A stretch of 24,280 bases of DNA, taken from NCBI GenBank assembly GCA_910587205.1, contig CAJULZ010000032.1:1-24280 (forward strand). Reading direction: 5' to 3'. Made by a program: the position numbers and the translations under genes. Source of the DNA: an uncultured Oscillospiraceae bacterium (GTDB lineage Bacteria > Bacillota > Clostridia > Oscillospirales > Oscillospiraceae). Below, piece after piece: positions 13,413-21,767 of this stretch. A model generated the notes under the pieces. That model saw nothing but the letters and a program-made list of their open reading frames with translations. It had not been told where the DNA came from and did not search any database. Numbering within the stretch: position 1 is the first letter of the stretch; each line of letters opens with the position of its first letter.

Positions 13413-13791
13413 CAGCGCCCTATCCCTGCTGGGGCTGGCCCTGCGGGGGAAGAACCTGGCCGTGGGGGAGGCCCCGGTGGAGGAGGCCTGCAAAACCCGC
13501 CGGGCGAGGCTGGTAGTGTCCGCGGCGGATGCCGCCGGGAACAGCGCCGACCGCGCCCGCCGCTGGGCGGAGAATGGGGGCGTCCCGTGGATGCCCGTCC
13601 CCTGGGACAAGGAGACCCTGGGGAGCGCGCTGGGCCGGGCGAGCTGTGCCATGGCCGCCGTCACCGACCAGGGGCTGGCCGCCGCGCTGGCGGAAAAGTT
13701 GGCCCGGACGGATGAGGGGATGCGCCCCATCGCGTCCCTGCTGAAAGAGAAGGAAGAAGCTGCGGGCGGTCAAAAAGCCCGCTGTCCGTGA
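13399..13791 (+). CDS. ylxQ: L7Ae/L30e-family RNA-binding protein (YlxQ-like)
   Basis: A 130-aa protein in the place where Firmicutes carry YlxQ, an L7Ae-like protein that binds kink-turn RNA. The N-terminal two-thirds follow the L7Ae pattern: Leu-Gly-Leu-Ala-Leu-Arg-Gly-Lys-Asn-Leu, then Ala-Arg-Leu-Val-Val-Ser-Ala-Ala-Asp-Ala, and a later Val-Pro-Trp segment. The C-terminus is Lys/Glu-rich and slightly long. ATG 13399 overlaps the ylxR end. Its exact RNA target is not known from sequence. Confidence 0.85.
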   Translation: MAVTDSALSLLGLALRGKNLAVGEAPVEEACKTRRARLVVSAADAAGNSADRARRWAENGGVPWMPVPWDKETLGSALGRASCAMAAVTDQGLAAALAEKLARTDEGMRPIASLLKEKEEAAGGQKARCP

Positions 13792-13810
13792 GATTTAGGA
13801 GGTGGCCTGT

Positions 13811-16156
13811 TTGAGCCTTGCGAAACACAGCGCCAGGGATTTGGCGAAAGACTTTGGGATGCAAGCCAAAGCCATTACCGCTATCCTGGCTGAACACACC
13901 AAAGAGAACGTATCCCCCACCAAAGCGCTGTCCGACCGGGAGCTGAGCATCATTTTTGAGCACCTGACCCAGCGCAACCAGGTGGATTCCATTGAGTCCA
14001 TCTATGCCGACGTGTACCATGAGCCGGCCAAAGAGGCCGCCCCCAAGGCGGCGGAGCAGGCCAAGCCCGCCCAGAAGGACGGCAAGGGAACCCCCGCCGC
14101 GTCCGCCCAGGGCCAGGTCAAACCTGCCCCGGAGAAGGGGCAGAAGCCCGCCCCGGCCAAGCCGGTGGGCCGCACGCCGGAGAAAAAGGTGGTGGATACC
14201 CGCAAGGGCGGCGGGGTCAACCTGGAAAAGTATGACCAGCGGCTGGAGGACCTGGCCCCCGACAAGGCCAACCGGATGCAGACCGGCAAGCAGAAGTTCC
14301 AGAACCGCAGCGGCAAGAACCGGGGACAGAACTTCGGCAACAAGCGCAAGCAGGAGGAGCAGGACCGGATGCGCCGCCTCCAGCTGGAGATCGCCAAAAA
14401 GACCCCCCTCACCGTGAAGATCCCCGACGAGATCGGCGTAGGCGAGCTGGCCTCCCGGATGAAAAAGACCGGGGCGGAGGTGGTCAAGTGCCTGATCCGC
14501 AACGGCGTGATGGCGTCGCTGTCCGACATCATCGACTATGACACCGCCGCCCTGGTGGCGATGGAGCTGGGCTGCAAGGTGGAGAAGGAAGTCATCGTCA
14601 CCATCGAGGAGCGCCTGATCGACACCGCCGAGGACAAAGAGGAGGACCTCCAATCCCGTGCTCCCGTGGTGGTGGTCATGGGCCACGTGGACCACGGCAA
14701 GACCTCCCTGCTGGACTATATCCGCCACGCCAACGTGGTGAGCGGCGAGGCGGGCGGCATCACCCAGCACATCGGCGCTTACCAGGTGGGGGTGAACGGC
14801 AAGCCCATCACCTTCCTGGATACGCCGGGCCACGAGGCGTTTACCGCCATGCGCGCCCGGGGCGCCATGGTCACGGATATTGCCATACTCGTGGTGGCGG
14901 CGGACGACGGCATCATGCCCCAGACCATCGAGTCCATTAACCACGCCAAGGCCGCCAACATCCCCATCATCGTGGCTATCAACAAGATGGATAAGCCAGA
15001 GGCCAACCCAGACCGCATCAAGCAGCAGCTCACCGAGTACGAGCTGGTGCCCGAGGAGTGGGGCGGCGAGACCATCATCTGCCCCATCTCCGCCAAGACG
15101 GGCATGGGCATTGACAGCCTGCTGGAAATGGTCACGCTTACCGCCGAACTGCGGGAACTCAAGGCCAACCCCAACCGCACCGCCCACGGCGCGGTGATCG
15201 AGGCGCGGTTGGACAAGGGCCGCGGCCCGGTGGCCACCCTGCTGGTGCAGAACGGCACCCTGAAGCAGGGGGATGTCATTATCGCTGGTATGGCGGTGGG
15301 CCGTGTGCGCGCTATGACGGACTACAAGGGGAACAAGGTCACGGAAGCGGGGCCCTCCGTGCCGGTGGAGATCATCGGCATGGGCGAGGTTCCCGGCGCG
15401 GGGGACGACTTCCACGCCGTGGCCGATGAGCGCATGGCCCGGGAACTGGTGGAGCAGCGCAAGAGCGAGATGAAAAACGCCACCACCGGGGCGGCCAAGC
15501 AGAAGGTGTCCCTGGAGGAACTGTTCAGTCAGATCCAGGCGGGGGAGATGAAGGATCTCAACATCATCGTCAAGGCGGACGTACAGGGCAGCGCCGAGGC
15601 GGTGAAGGCCAGCCTGGAGAAGATCTCCAACGAGGAGGTGCGGGTGCGGGTGATCCACTGCGCCGTGGGCGCGGTGAACGAGTCCGACGTGATGCTGGCC
15701 GCCACGTCCAACGCCATCATCGTGGGCTTCAACGTCCGCCCGGACAAGAACGCCGCCGACTCCGCTGCCCGGAACAAGGTGGATATGCGGATGTACCGGG
15801 TGATCTATGACTGCATCAACGAGATCGAGTCCGCCATGAAGGGGATGCTGGCCCCGAAATTCAAGGAAGTGGCCTTGGGCCAGGCAGAGGTGCGCCAGGT
15901 GTACAAGATCACCGGCGTGGGCTTCGTGGCCGGGTGCTACGTTACCGACGGCAAGGTGGCCCGGAACGCCCAGATCCGCCTGGTGCGGGACGGCATCGTC
16001 ATCCACGAGGGCGTGATGAACTCCCTCCAGCGCTTCAAGGACAGCGTGAAGGAAGTCGCCCGGGGCTACGAGTGCGGCATCGGGATCGAGAAGTACAGCG
16101 ATATCAAAGAGGGCGACGTGATTGAGGCCTTTGTGATGGAGCAGATTGAGGTATAA
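13811..16156 (+). CDS. infB: Translation initiation factor IF-2
   Basis: IF-2 is the GTPase that places fMet-tRNA on the 30S subunit. The 781-aa protein has a short N-terminal IF2_N-like helix, a Lys/Pro/Ala-rich linker (about 75-195), a second IF2_N domain (about 205-265), the G domain from about 285, and C-terminal domains. G motifs are intact: Gly-His-Val-Asp-His-Gly-Lys-Thr (291-298), Asp-Thr-Pro-Gly-His, Asn-Lys-Met-Asp and Ser-Ala-Lys. I place the start at TTG 13811, eight bases after AGGAGG (13797-13802); the in-frame GTG at 13802 lies inside that ribosome site. Confidence 0.97.
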   Translation: MSLAKHSARDLAKDFGMQAKAITAILAEHTKENVSPTKALSDRELSIIFEHLTQRNQVDSIESIYADVYHEPAKEAAPKAAEQAKPAQKDGKGTPAASAQGQVKPAPEKGQKPAPAKPVGRTPEKKVVDTRKGGGVNLEKYDQRLEDLAPDKANRMQTGKQKFQNRSGKNRGQNFGNKRKQEEQDRMRRLQLEIAKKTPLTVKIPDEIGVGELASRMKKTGAEVVKCLIRNGVMASLSDIIDYDTAALVAMELGCKVEKEVIVTIEERLIDTAEDKEEDLQSRAPVVVVMGHVDHGKTSLLDYIRHANVVSGEAGGITQHIGAYQVGVNGKPITFLDTPGHEAFTAMRARGAMVTDIAILVVAADDGIMPQTIESINHAKAANIPIIVAINKMDKPEANPDRIKQQLTEYELVPEEWGGETIICPISAKTGMGIDSLLEMVTLTAELRELKANPNRTAHGAVIEARLDKGRGPVATLLVQNGTLKQGDVIIAGMAVGRVRAMTDYKGNKVTEAGPSVPVEIIGMGEVPGAGDDFHAVADERMARELVEQRKSEMKNATTGAAKQKVSLEELFSQIQAGEMKDLNIIVKADVQGSAEAVKASLEKISNEEVRVRVIHCAVGAVNESDVMLAATSNAIIVGFNVRPDKNAADSAARNKVDMRMYRVIYDCINEIESAMKGMLAPKFKEVALGQAEVRQVYKITGVGFVAGCYVTDGKVARNAQIRLVRDGIVIHEGVMNSLQRFKDSVKEVARGYECGIGIEKYSDIKEGDVIEAFVMEQIEV

Positions 16157-16167
16157 GGGGTTCGAGA

Positions 16168-16197
16168 GGGGCGGGCGGCTTCGCCCGCCCCGTTTTC
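16168..16197 (+). terminator. Strong hairpin after infB, possible internal terminator
   Basis: GGGGCGGGCG (16168-16177) pairs perfectly with 16182-16191 around GCTT, followed by GTTTTC. The T-run is short, so partial termination or 3'-end protection is more likely than a complete stop, given that rbfA and others follow. Confidence 0.6.
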
Positions 16198-16213
16198 GCG
16201 GAAAGGAGCGCTT

Positions 16214-16612
16214 ATGAGCTGTGTCTACCTGCTGGCGGCGGACAAGGAGCTGCCGCTCATCAACTGCCAGGAGTTCCGCACCAAAACCATCCGCAAAATC
16301 GAAATCGGCATGGATGCCGGCTTTAAGCTGGAGCCCCACCGGTATTACCGCCCCGCCGTGGATGAACTGGGCTATCCTATGAAACACTATCAGTACGGGC
16401 TGTCCCTGGAAGCGGACGAACAGGACTTGGACAACCTCAAGAAGTACCTTGCCCAACACTTTTCCGCCGGGGAAACCGTGGAGCTCTGGCACCTCTGGGT
16501 GGGGGAGCATCGCCGCCTGGTACGCTATCACGGAAGCCTGTCAGACGTCGATATGGACACGGTCAAGCAGTTTTTGGAAACCGAACAGGTCTGTTTCACC
16601 ATTACGATTTAA
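16214..16612 (+). CDS. Hypothetical protein inserted between infB and rbfA
   Basis: A 132-aa acidic, soluble-looking protein, rich in Leu, Glu and Tyr, with no signal peptide or membrane segment. I see no catalytic motif or cysteine cluster; the middle (about residues 35-70) is aromatic and the C-terminal half has a Leu-rich helix followed by strands ending in Phe-Thr-Ile-Thr-Ile. ATG 16214 has a strong AAAGGAG, so it is surely translated. It sits in an operon of translation genes, 13 bases ahead of rbfA, where Bacillus has no such gene, and right after the infB hairpin. The family is not recognised and no function is assigned. Confidence 0.8.
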   Translation: MSCVYLLAADKELPLINCQEFRTKTIRKIEIGMDAGFKLEPHRYYRPAVDELGYPMKHYQYGLSLEADEQDLDNLKKYLAQHFSAGETVELWHLWVGEHRRLVRYHGSLSDVDMDTVKQFLETEQVCFTITI

Positions 16613-16625
16613 GAAGGAGAACGCT

Positions 16626-17021
16626 ATGCCAAGCAATCGCATCGGACGCATCAACGAGGAGATCCAGCGGGAGCTGTCCTCCCTCATCCGCGCCGTGAAA
16701 GACCCACGGGTGGCGGACGCGGGCATGGTCAGCGTCACCGCCGTGGAGACCACCCCCGACCTGAAATACGCCAAAATTTACGTCAGTGCCCTGAACAAGG
16801 ACAGCAACGCCCAGCTTTTGAAGGGGCTGAAATCCGCCTCCGGCTGGCTTCGCCGGGAGCTGGGCCAGGCGCTGAACCTGCGCAATACCCCGGAGCTGTC
16901 CTTTGTGCGGGATGACTCCATCGACAAGGGGGCCCATATCCTGGATATGCTGCGGGATCCGGAGGTGGTCAAGCCCGCCAACCCCGCCAACGCCCACATC
17001 ATTTTGGACGAGGAGGACTGA
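16626..17021 (+). CDS. rbfA: Ribosome-binding factor A
   Basis: RbfA is a 30S maturation factor that acts on the 5' end of 16S rRNA. The 131-aa product is of family length with a type-II KH-like fold: Arg-Ile-Gly-Arg-Ile-Asn-Glu-Glu-Ile-Gln-Arg-Glu-Leu at the start, Asp-Pro-Arg-Val, Val-Ser-Val-Thr-Ala-Val-Glu, Ala-Lys-Ile-Tyr-Val-Ser, and the C-terminal Pro-Glu-Leu-Ser-Phe-Val-Arg-Asp-Asp-Ser. AAGAAGGAGA precedes ATG 16626. It is followed within four bases by nrnA. Confidence 0.95.
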   Translation: MPSNRIGRINEEIQRELSSLIRAVKDPRVADAGMVSVTAVETTPDLKYAKIYVSALNKDSNAQLLKGLKSASGWLRRELGQALNLRNTPELSFVRDDSIDKGAHILDMLRDPEVVKPANPANAHIILDEED

Positions 17022-17024
17022 ACC

Positions 17025-17984
17025 ATGGACTACCGGGAAGCGGCGGCGTTCCTGCGCGCCCACGACAACTATCTGATCCTGACCCATAAGCGCCCCGACG
17101 GCGACACCATCGGCTGCGCCGCCGGGCTGTGCCGCGCCCTGCGGGGGATTGGCAAAACCGCCTGCGTTCTGTCCAACGAGGACGCCACCACCCTGATGGC
17201 GGGCTATCTGGAGGGGCTCACCGCGCCAGAGGGCTTCGTGCCGGACACGGTGGTCAGCACCGATGTGGCCACGGAAAACCTCCTGCCGGACAGTGCCCTG
17301 GGGTACAAGGGGCGGATCGACATAGCCATCGACCACCACCCCTCCCAGGAGTTTTTCGCGAAGGAGACCTGTCTTGAGGCGGACAAGGCCGCCTGCGGCG
17401 AGATCATCTGGAAGATCTGCGGCGAGCTGGGGGTGATGGACGGGGAAATCGCCACGCCGCTGTACGTGGCCATCGCCACCGACTGCGGCTGCTTCGTCTA
17501 CGGCAACACCACCCCCCACACCCACCGGGCGGCGGCGGCGCTGATGGAGCAGGGCATCCCCTTCCAGGCGCTGAACAAGCGGCATTTCCGAACCAAGTCG
17601 GTGGCCCGGATGAAGCTGGAGAGCCTGATCTTGCAGAATATGCACCTGTATCATGACGGCACGGTGGCAGTGGCCCCCATCTCTCTGGAGCTGATAGCCC
17701 AGGCCGGCGCCACCATCGAGGACACGGACGACATCGCCGCCTTCCTGGGCCAGCTCAAGGGTGTGCTCCACACCGCCACCATCCGGGAGCACGAGGGGGG
17801 CGAGTGCCGCGTTTCCGTGCGCACCAAGGCGGACGAGCTCAACGCCACCCGGGTGTGCGCCCGCCTGGGGGGCGGGGGACATAAGGCCGCGTCGGGCTGC
17901 ACCGTAAAGGGGACGGTGGAGGAGGCGGAACGGGCGATCCTGGCTGCCATCGACGAGCAGCTAAACGAACCCAACCAGGATTGA
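17025..17984 (+). CDS. nrnA: DHH-family oligoribonuclease / pAp phosphatase (NrnA)
   Basis: NrnA degrades RNA fragments of a few nucleotides and can dephosphorylate pAp. The 319-aa protein has the DHH domain with metal ligands in His21-x-x-x-Asp25-x-Asp, Asp80, and Asp-His-His at 103-105, and a C-terminal DHHA1 domain ending in Gly-Gly-Gly-Gly-His-Lys-Ala-Ala-Ser-Gly. The length fits the family. ATG 17025 lies four bases after rbfA. The position between rbfA and truB is the usual Clostridia arrangement. Confidence 0.93.
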   Translation: MDYREAAAFLRAHDNYLILTHKRPDGDTIGCAAGLCRALRGIGKTACVLSNEDATTLMAGYLEGLTAPEGFVPDTVVSTDVATENLLPDSALGYKGRIDIAIDHHPSQEFFAKETCLEADKAACGEIIWKICGELGVMDGEIATPLYVAIATDCGCFVYGNTTPHTHRAAAALMEQGIPFQALNKRHFRTKSVARMKLESLILQNMHLYHDGTVAVAPISLELIAQAGATIEDTDDIAAFLGQLKGVLHTATIREHEGGECRVSVRTKADELNATRVCARLGGGGHKAASGCTVKGTVEEAERAILAAIDEQLNEPNQD

Positions 17985-18071
17985 TTCCGCGGGGGGCACA
18001 TTGTGCGCCCGGCCGCGATCATGAAACGCAGGCGCACGGTGTGCGCCGCTGCAAACCAAGGGGGGCCTTCT

Positions 18072-18956
18072 ATGGCAAACGGCATCCTCATCATTGATAA
18101 GCCCGCGGGCTGGACAAGCATGGATGTGTGCGCCAAGCTGCGGGGGATGTTCCACGAGAAACGGGTGGGGCACGCCGGGACGTTGGATCCCATGGCCACT
18201 GGGGTGCTGCCTGTGTTCATCGGTCGGGCTACCCGGGCGGTGGAGTTTGCGACGGAATCCGAAAAGGAGTATATCGCCGGGTTAAAACTTGGGGTTATTA
18301 CAAATACCCAGGATACCACCGGAGAGATTTTGGAGGAGCGGGCTGTGGAAGTGAACGGGGAGCAGCTTCTGGCAGTGCTGAGGCGGTTCACCGGGGACAT
18401 TGAACAGACCCCCCCCATGTATTCCGCCATTAAAATCAACGGCAAGAAGCTGTATGAGCTGGCCCGAAAGGGGAAAGAGGTGGAGCGCAGGCCCCGGCCC
18501 GTCACCATACATGCCTTGGAGCTGCTGGGTTGGCCGGACGCGGGGGAGGACTTTACCCTGCGGGTCGTGTGCTCCAAGGGCACCTATGTGCGCACCCTGT
18601 GCCACGACATCGGGCAGGCCCTGGGCTGCGGGGGGTGTATGAGTTCCCTGCGGCGCGTCCAGGCGGCGGGGTTTACATTGGAGGATGCCGTTTCCCTGGA
18701 GGCCGTCCAGGCGGCGGTGGACCGGGGAGAGGGGGAATCCCTGCTCCTGCCGGTGGACTGCTGTTTCGCCGGCCTGCCCATGCTGGTGCTGAAAAACGCC
18801 GGCGCGGAGAAGAGGCTCCGGAACGGCGCTGCGTTGCGGGCGGGGGATATCCCGGATGGGGAATACCGTGTTTACGGTGTGGACAAAACTTTCCTTGCCC
18901 TTGGCCGGGCGTCGAATGGGACGTTCAGCACGGTCAAGAGCTTTTTCGAGGTGTAA
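18072..18956 (+). CDS. truB: tRNA pseudouridine-55 synthase TruB
   Basis: TruB makes pseudouridine at position 55 of the T-loop in tRNA. The 294-aa protein starts with Gly-Ile-Leu-Ile-Ile-Asp-Lys-Pro-Ala-Gly-Trp-Thr-Ser and carries the catalytic motif Gly-His-Ala-Gly-Thr-Leu-Asp39-Pro, a Tyr-Ser-Ala-Ile-Lys segment and the Arg-Thr-Leu motif near residue 175. ATG 18072 follows AAGGGGGGCC. An upstream in-frame extension to 18003 lacks a ribosome site and was rejected. The 87-bp spacer upstream is rich in GCGC inverted repeats but holds no gene. Confidence 0.96.
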   Translation: MANGILIIDKPAGWTSMDVCAKLRGMFHEKRVGHAGTLDPMATGVLPVFIGRATRAVEFATESEKEYIAGLKLGVITNTQDTTGEILEERAVEVNGEQLLAVLRRFTGDIEQTPPMYSAIKINGKKLYELARKGKEVERRPRPVTIHALELLGWPDAGEDFTLRVVCSKGTYVRTLCHDIGQALGCGGCMSSLRRVQAAGFTLEDAVSLEAVQAAVDRGEGESLLLPVDCCFAGLPMLVLKNAGAEKRLRNGAALRAGDIPDGEYRVYGVDKTFLALGRASNGTFSTVKSFFEV

Positions 18957-18962
18957 TATCCG

Positions 18963-19880
18963 ATGGATAATAAACGCAAAGTCATCGCCCTGGGCTTTTT
19001 TGACGGGGTACATCTGGGCCACGGGGCGCTGTTGCGCGCCGTGGCGGAGCGGGCGAGAGGGCTGGACGCCGTCCCCTGCGCGTTTACCTTTGACCAGAGC
19101 CCGGCCGCGGCCCTGACGGGGCGGGCGGTGCCCCTGCTCACCGGGATAGAGGACCGGAAATGGCTGATGGGGACGTTGTACGGGACCCAGGAGGTGGTGG
19201 TGGCCCCCTTCGGGGTGATGCGGGGCATGGACTGGCGGGATTTCATCGCGGGTTATCTCCGGGAGGGCCTCGGGGCCGTCCATGTGGTGGCGGGGCACGA
19301 TTTCCGATTTGGCCGGGACGGGGAGGGAACCCCCCAGGGTCTGGCGGAGGAGTGCGCCCGACTGGGGATGGGGTGCGACATCATCCCCAAAGTGGAGTTG
19401 GACGGGGTCACTATATCGTCCACCCATATCCGCGCTTTGGTAGAGGCCGGGGAGTTGGAGGGGGCAGCCCGGTTTCTGGGGCACCCCCATGTACTGTCCG
19501 GAGTGGTGGTCCACGGCAATGAGCTGGGCCGCACCCTTGGGACCCCCACCGCCAACCTGGTGGCGCCGGAGGGCGTCATTGCCCCCGCCTTTGGAGTGTA
19601 TGCCGCCCGCGTGCTCCTGCCGGGGGGGAAATCCCGTATGGCCGTGACCAATGTGGGGGTGCGTCCCACAGTGAACGCGTCCCGGGCCGGGGTGACGGTG
19701 GAGCCGTGGATTTTGGACTACCAAGGCGACCTGTACGGGGAGCCCATCCGCCTGGAATTCCACAAGCGGCTGCGGCCGGAGCGGAAATTCTCCGGCGTGG
19801 ACGAGCTGCGGGAGGCGATTTTGGAGAACGCCGCCCAGACCAGGGATTATTTTGCGGCAAAGGGGCGCGCCCAATGTTAG
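18963..19880 (+). CDS. ribF: Bifunctional riboflavin kinase / FAD synthetase
   Basis: RibF converts riboflavin to FMN and then to FAD. The 305-aa protein has the N-terminal nucleotidyltransferase domain with Phe-Phe-Asp-Gly-Val-His-Leu-Gly-His, and Gly-His-Asp-Phe-Arg-Phe-Gly near residue 115, then the C-terminal kinase domain with Gly-Arg-Thr-Leu-Gly-Thr-Pro-Thr-Ala-Asn. GAGGTG within the truB end serves as ribosome site. No FMN riboswitch is seen upstream, consistent with operon control. FAD supply is relevant to the Bcd and Etf flavoproteins encoded 2 kb on, though a regulatory link is only a suggestion. Confidence 0.95.
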   Translation: MDNKRKVIALGFFDGVHLGHGALLRAVAERARGLDAVPCAFTFDQSPAAALTGRAVPLLTGIEDRKWLMGTLYGTQEVVVAPFGVMRGMDWRDFIAGYLREGLGAVHVVAGHDFRFGRDGEGTPQGLAEECARLGMGCDIIPKVELDGVTISSTHIRALVEAGELEGAARFLGHPHVLSGVVVHGNELGRTLGTPTANLVAPEGVIAPAFGVYAARVLLPGGKSRMAVTNVGVRPTVNASRAGVTVEPWILDYQGDLYGEPIRLEFHKRLRPERKFSGVDELREAILENAAQTRDYFAAKGRAQC

Positions 19881-20581
19881 CGACTGTAATCAATGTGGTT
19901 CTCGTGCTGGCGGGCAGCGCGGCGGGGCTGCTGTTCAAAAACCTCATCAGCGGGAAGCTCATGTCCATCCTTACCCACGCCCTGGGGCTGTGTGTGCTGA
20001 GCATTGGGATCAGCAGCGCCACCGGCACGGAAAATATGCTGTGCGTGATCGTGTGTATGGTAATTGGCACAGTGCTGGGCAACGCCGCAGATATCGAGCG
20101 GCGGCTGGAGGGGGCCGGGGATCTGCTCCGAATGAAGGTTGCCGGCGGGGAAGGCGGAAGCCGCTTTACCGAAGGGTTTGTAAACGCGTCGCTGCTGTTC
20201 TGCGTGGGGGCCATGGCCATCACCGGATCCATCGAGGCGGGATTGAACCGCAACTATGAGATCATTGTATCGAAAGGCGTCATTGATGGGGTGACGGCCA
20301 TCTCTTTTGCCGCGACTATGGGAATTGGGGCGGCGTTTTCCGTAGTGCCGCTGTTGGTTTACCAGGGGGGGATTACCCTGCTGGCGGGCTGGGTGGGGCC
20401 GTACCTGCCGGAGGCGGTGATCACCGAGATGACGGCGGTGGGCGGCGCGCTTATCATCGGCATCGCCATCAATATGCTGGGCCTGGGCAAGGAGAAAATC
20501 AAGGTGGGGAATATGCTGCCCGCCATGTTTTTGCCCATCGCGTACATACCGCTGGCGGAATGGTTGGCGGGGCTGCTCTGA
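19874..20581 (+). CDS. DUF554 membrane protein
   Basis: A 235-aa membrane protein with about six or seven hydrophobic segments: near 1-22, 32-50, 55-70, 105-120, 140-170 and 185-235. The pattern Gly-x-Leu-x-Asn then Gly-Thr-Val-Leu-Gly-Asn, followed by Leu-Leu-Phe-Cys-Val-Gly-Ala-Met-Ala-Ile-Thr-Gly-Ser, is typical of DUF554 (YdfK-like), whose substrate is not established. ATG 19874 overlaps the ribF stop by seven bases, so it is translationally coupled. It is the last gene of the operon before a strong terminator. Confidence 0.88.
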   Translation: MLATVINVVLVLAGSAAGLLFKNLISGKLMSILTHALGLCVLSIGISSATGTENMLCVIVCMVIGTVLGNAADIERRLEGAGDLLRMKVAGGEGGSRFTEGFVNASLLFCVGAMAITGSIEAGLNRNYEIIVSKGVIDGVTAISFAATMGIGAAFSVVPLLVYQGGITLLAGWVGPYLPEAVITEMTAVGGALIIGIAINMLGLGKEKIKVGNMLPAMFLPIAYIPLAEWLAGLL

Positions 20582-20615
20582 AAGGGGGAACCGCCCCATC
20601 CCCGATTCTGAGGAA

Positions 20616-20655
20616 ACCGCGCCGCCCCGGACTGCCGGGGCGGTGGTTTTTATTT
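20616..20655 (+). terminator. Intrinsic terminator of the translation operon
   Basis: CCGCCCCGG (20622-20630) pairs perfectly with 20635-20643 around ACTG, with a TGGTTTTTATTT run after it. Confidence 0.9.
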
Positions 20656-20720
20656 CCATTTCTATCCGGCAAAACCCGGAGAATTTTTGTGGAAATCCGG
20701 AATATTACCGCAAAAACTCC

Positions 20721-20749
20721 TTGCAATGGAGGGGGAAAGGCGGTATACT
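20721..20749 (+). promoter_or_regulatory. Predicted sigma-A promoter of the crt-hbd-bcd-etf operon
   Basis: TTGCAA (20721-20726), a 17-bp spacer and TATACT (20744-20749). Transcription would start near 20756, leaving a leader of about 190 nt before crt. Confidence 0.75.
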
Positions 20750-20755
20750 ATTTGA

Positions 20756-20932
20756 GGATTCAGAGGGGTGTTCCCCCTGCCCACCGATGCGGCATGACTG
20801 GCGGACGCCGCCATAGCTCATAGCCGCAACCCTTATTTCCTGGGTTTGTTAAAAAAATAGCGAACCTGAGGGGTGCAGGCGTGGGGGAGGGTTCCGCTGT
20901 ATTCCGCACGCCAGACGGAACGTACATTTTTG
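20756..20932 (+). promoter_or_regulatory. Long structured 5' leader of the butyrate operon
   Basis: Several inverted repeats are visible. The strongest is a nested hairpin at 20788-20828: TGCGGC with GCCGCA outside, ATGA with TCAT, and TGGCGG with CCGCCA around ACG. Others are AGGGG/CCCCT near 20764-20778, GGGTTTG with CGAACCT at about 20842-20867, and GTTCCG with CGGAAC near 20893-20925. No known riboswitch class was recognised. TTGTTAA at 20846-20852 matches half a Rex site. Confidence 0.55.
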
Positions 20933-20946
20933 AAGGAGGCAGACTG

Positions 20947-21723
20947 ATGTCATTTGTGAACTTTGAACAGCAGGGCGCTGTGGCCATCCTGACCATCAAC
21001 CGCCCAGAGGCGCTCAACGCCCTGAACAGCCAGGTGCTTAGCGACCTGGACGAGGCCATCACCAAGGTGGAGGCTTCCGACGATATCCACGCGGTCGTCC
21101 TCACCGGCGCGGGCCGCTCCTTTGTGGCGGGGGCCGATATCGGGGAGATGAAGGGGTTCTCCGCCGTCGACGGCAAGAAGTTCGGCGTCCACGGGGGCGG
21201 CGTGTTCCTGCGCCTGGAAAACCTGTCCAAGCCCGTCATCGCGGCGGTGAACGGCTTCGCCCTGGGCGGCGGCTGTGAGCTGTCCATGGCCTGCGACATC
21301 CGCATCGCCTCCGAAAAGGCCAAGTTCGGCCAGCCGGAAGTCGGCCTGGGCATCACCCCGGGCTTCGGCGGCACCCAGCGCCTGCCCCGCATTGTGGGCA
21401 TTTCCAAGGCCATGGAGCTCATACTCACCGCCAAGGTCATCAACGCCGCCGAGGCGGAGCGCATCGGCCTGGTCAGCGCCGTCTATCCCCCCGAGGAGCT
21501 GATGGGCAAGGCCATGGAGCTGGCCAACGCCATCTGCGCCAACGCCCCCATCGCGGTGGCCGAGTCCAAGCGGTGCATCCGTATGGGGATGCAGACCGAC
21601 ATCGCCACCGGCTCCGCCTTTGAGGCCGAGGCCTTCGGCGTTACCTGCGGCACCGAGGACAAGAACGAGGGCATGGGGGCCTTCCTGGAGAAGCGGGCTG
21701 AGAAGCATTTCCAGAACAAGTAA
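20947..21723 (+). CDS. crt: Crotonase (3-hydroxybutyryl-CoA dehydratase)
   Basis: Crt dehydrates 3-hydroxybutyryl-CoA to crotonyl-CoA in butyrate formation. The 258-aa protein has the enoyl-CoA hydratase fold with the oxyanion segment Ala-Gly-Ala-Asp-Ile near 61-65 and both catalytic glutamates: Glu111 in Gly-Gly-Gly-Cys-Glu-Leu and Glu131 in Gly-Gln-Pro-Glu-Val. ATG 20947 follows AAGGAGG (20933-20939) at ideal spacing; an upstream GTG at 20881 is rejected. It is the first gene of the operon, followed by hbd and bcd, which act on its substrate and product. Confidence 0.95.
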   Translation: MSFVNFEQQGAVAILTINRPEALNALNSQVLSDLDEAITKVEASDDIHAVVLTGAGRSFVAGADIGEMKGFSAVDGKKFGVHGGGVFLRLENLSKPVIAAVNGFALGGGCELSMACDIRIASEKAKFGQPEVGLGITPGFGGTQRLPRIVGISKAMELILTAKVINAAEAERIGLVSAVYPPEELMGKAMELANAICANAPIAVAESKRCIRMGMQTDIATGSAFEAEAFGVTCGTEDKNEGMGAFLEKRAEKHFQNK

Positions 21724-21767
21724 CATAATATCCAAGCCAAAATTTAAATTTTAGGAGGAACTACATC

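Noticed and set aside
13661..16531. A 956-aa open frame antisense to infB
   Set aside because: It is His/Leu/Val-rich, mirrors the GC-biased codons of infB and has no family signature; infB is unambiguous.
18003..18071. N-terminal extension of TruB
   Set aside because: No ribosome site precedes it, and the family start Gly-Ile-Leu-Ile-Ile-Asp-Lys-Pro fits ATG 18072.
18957..18962. FMN riboswitch before ribF
   Set aside because: There are only six bases between truB and ribF; no RFN-type element is present.
18282..19874. A 530-aa open frame antisense to truB and ribF
   Set aside because: Composition shadow; both sense genes have intact catalytic motifs.
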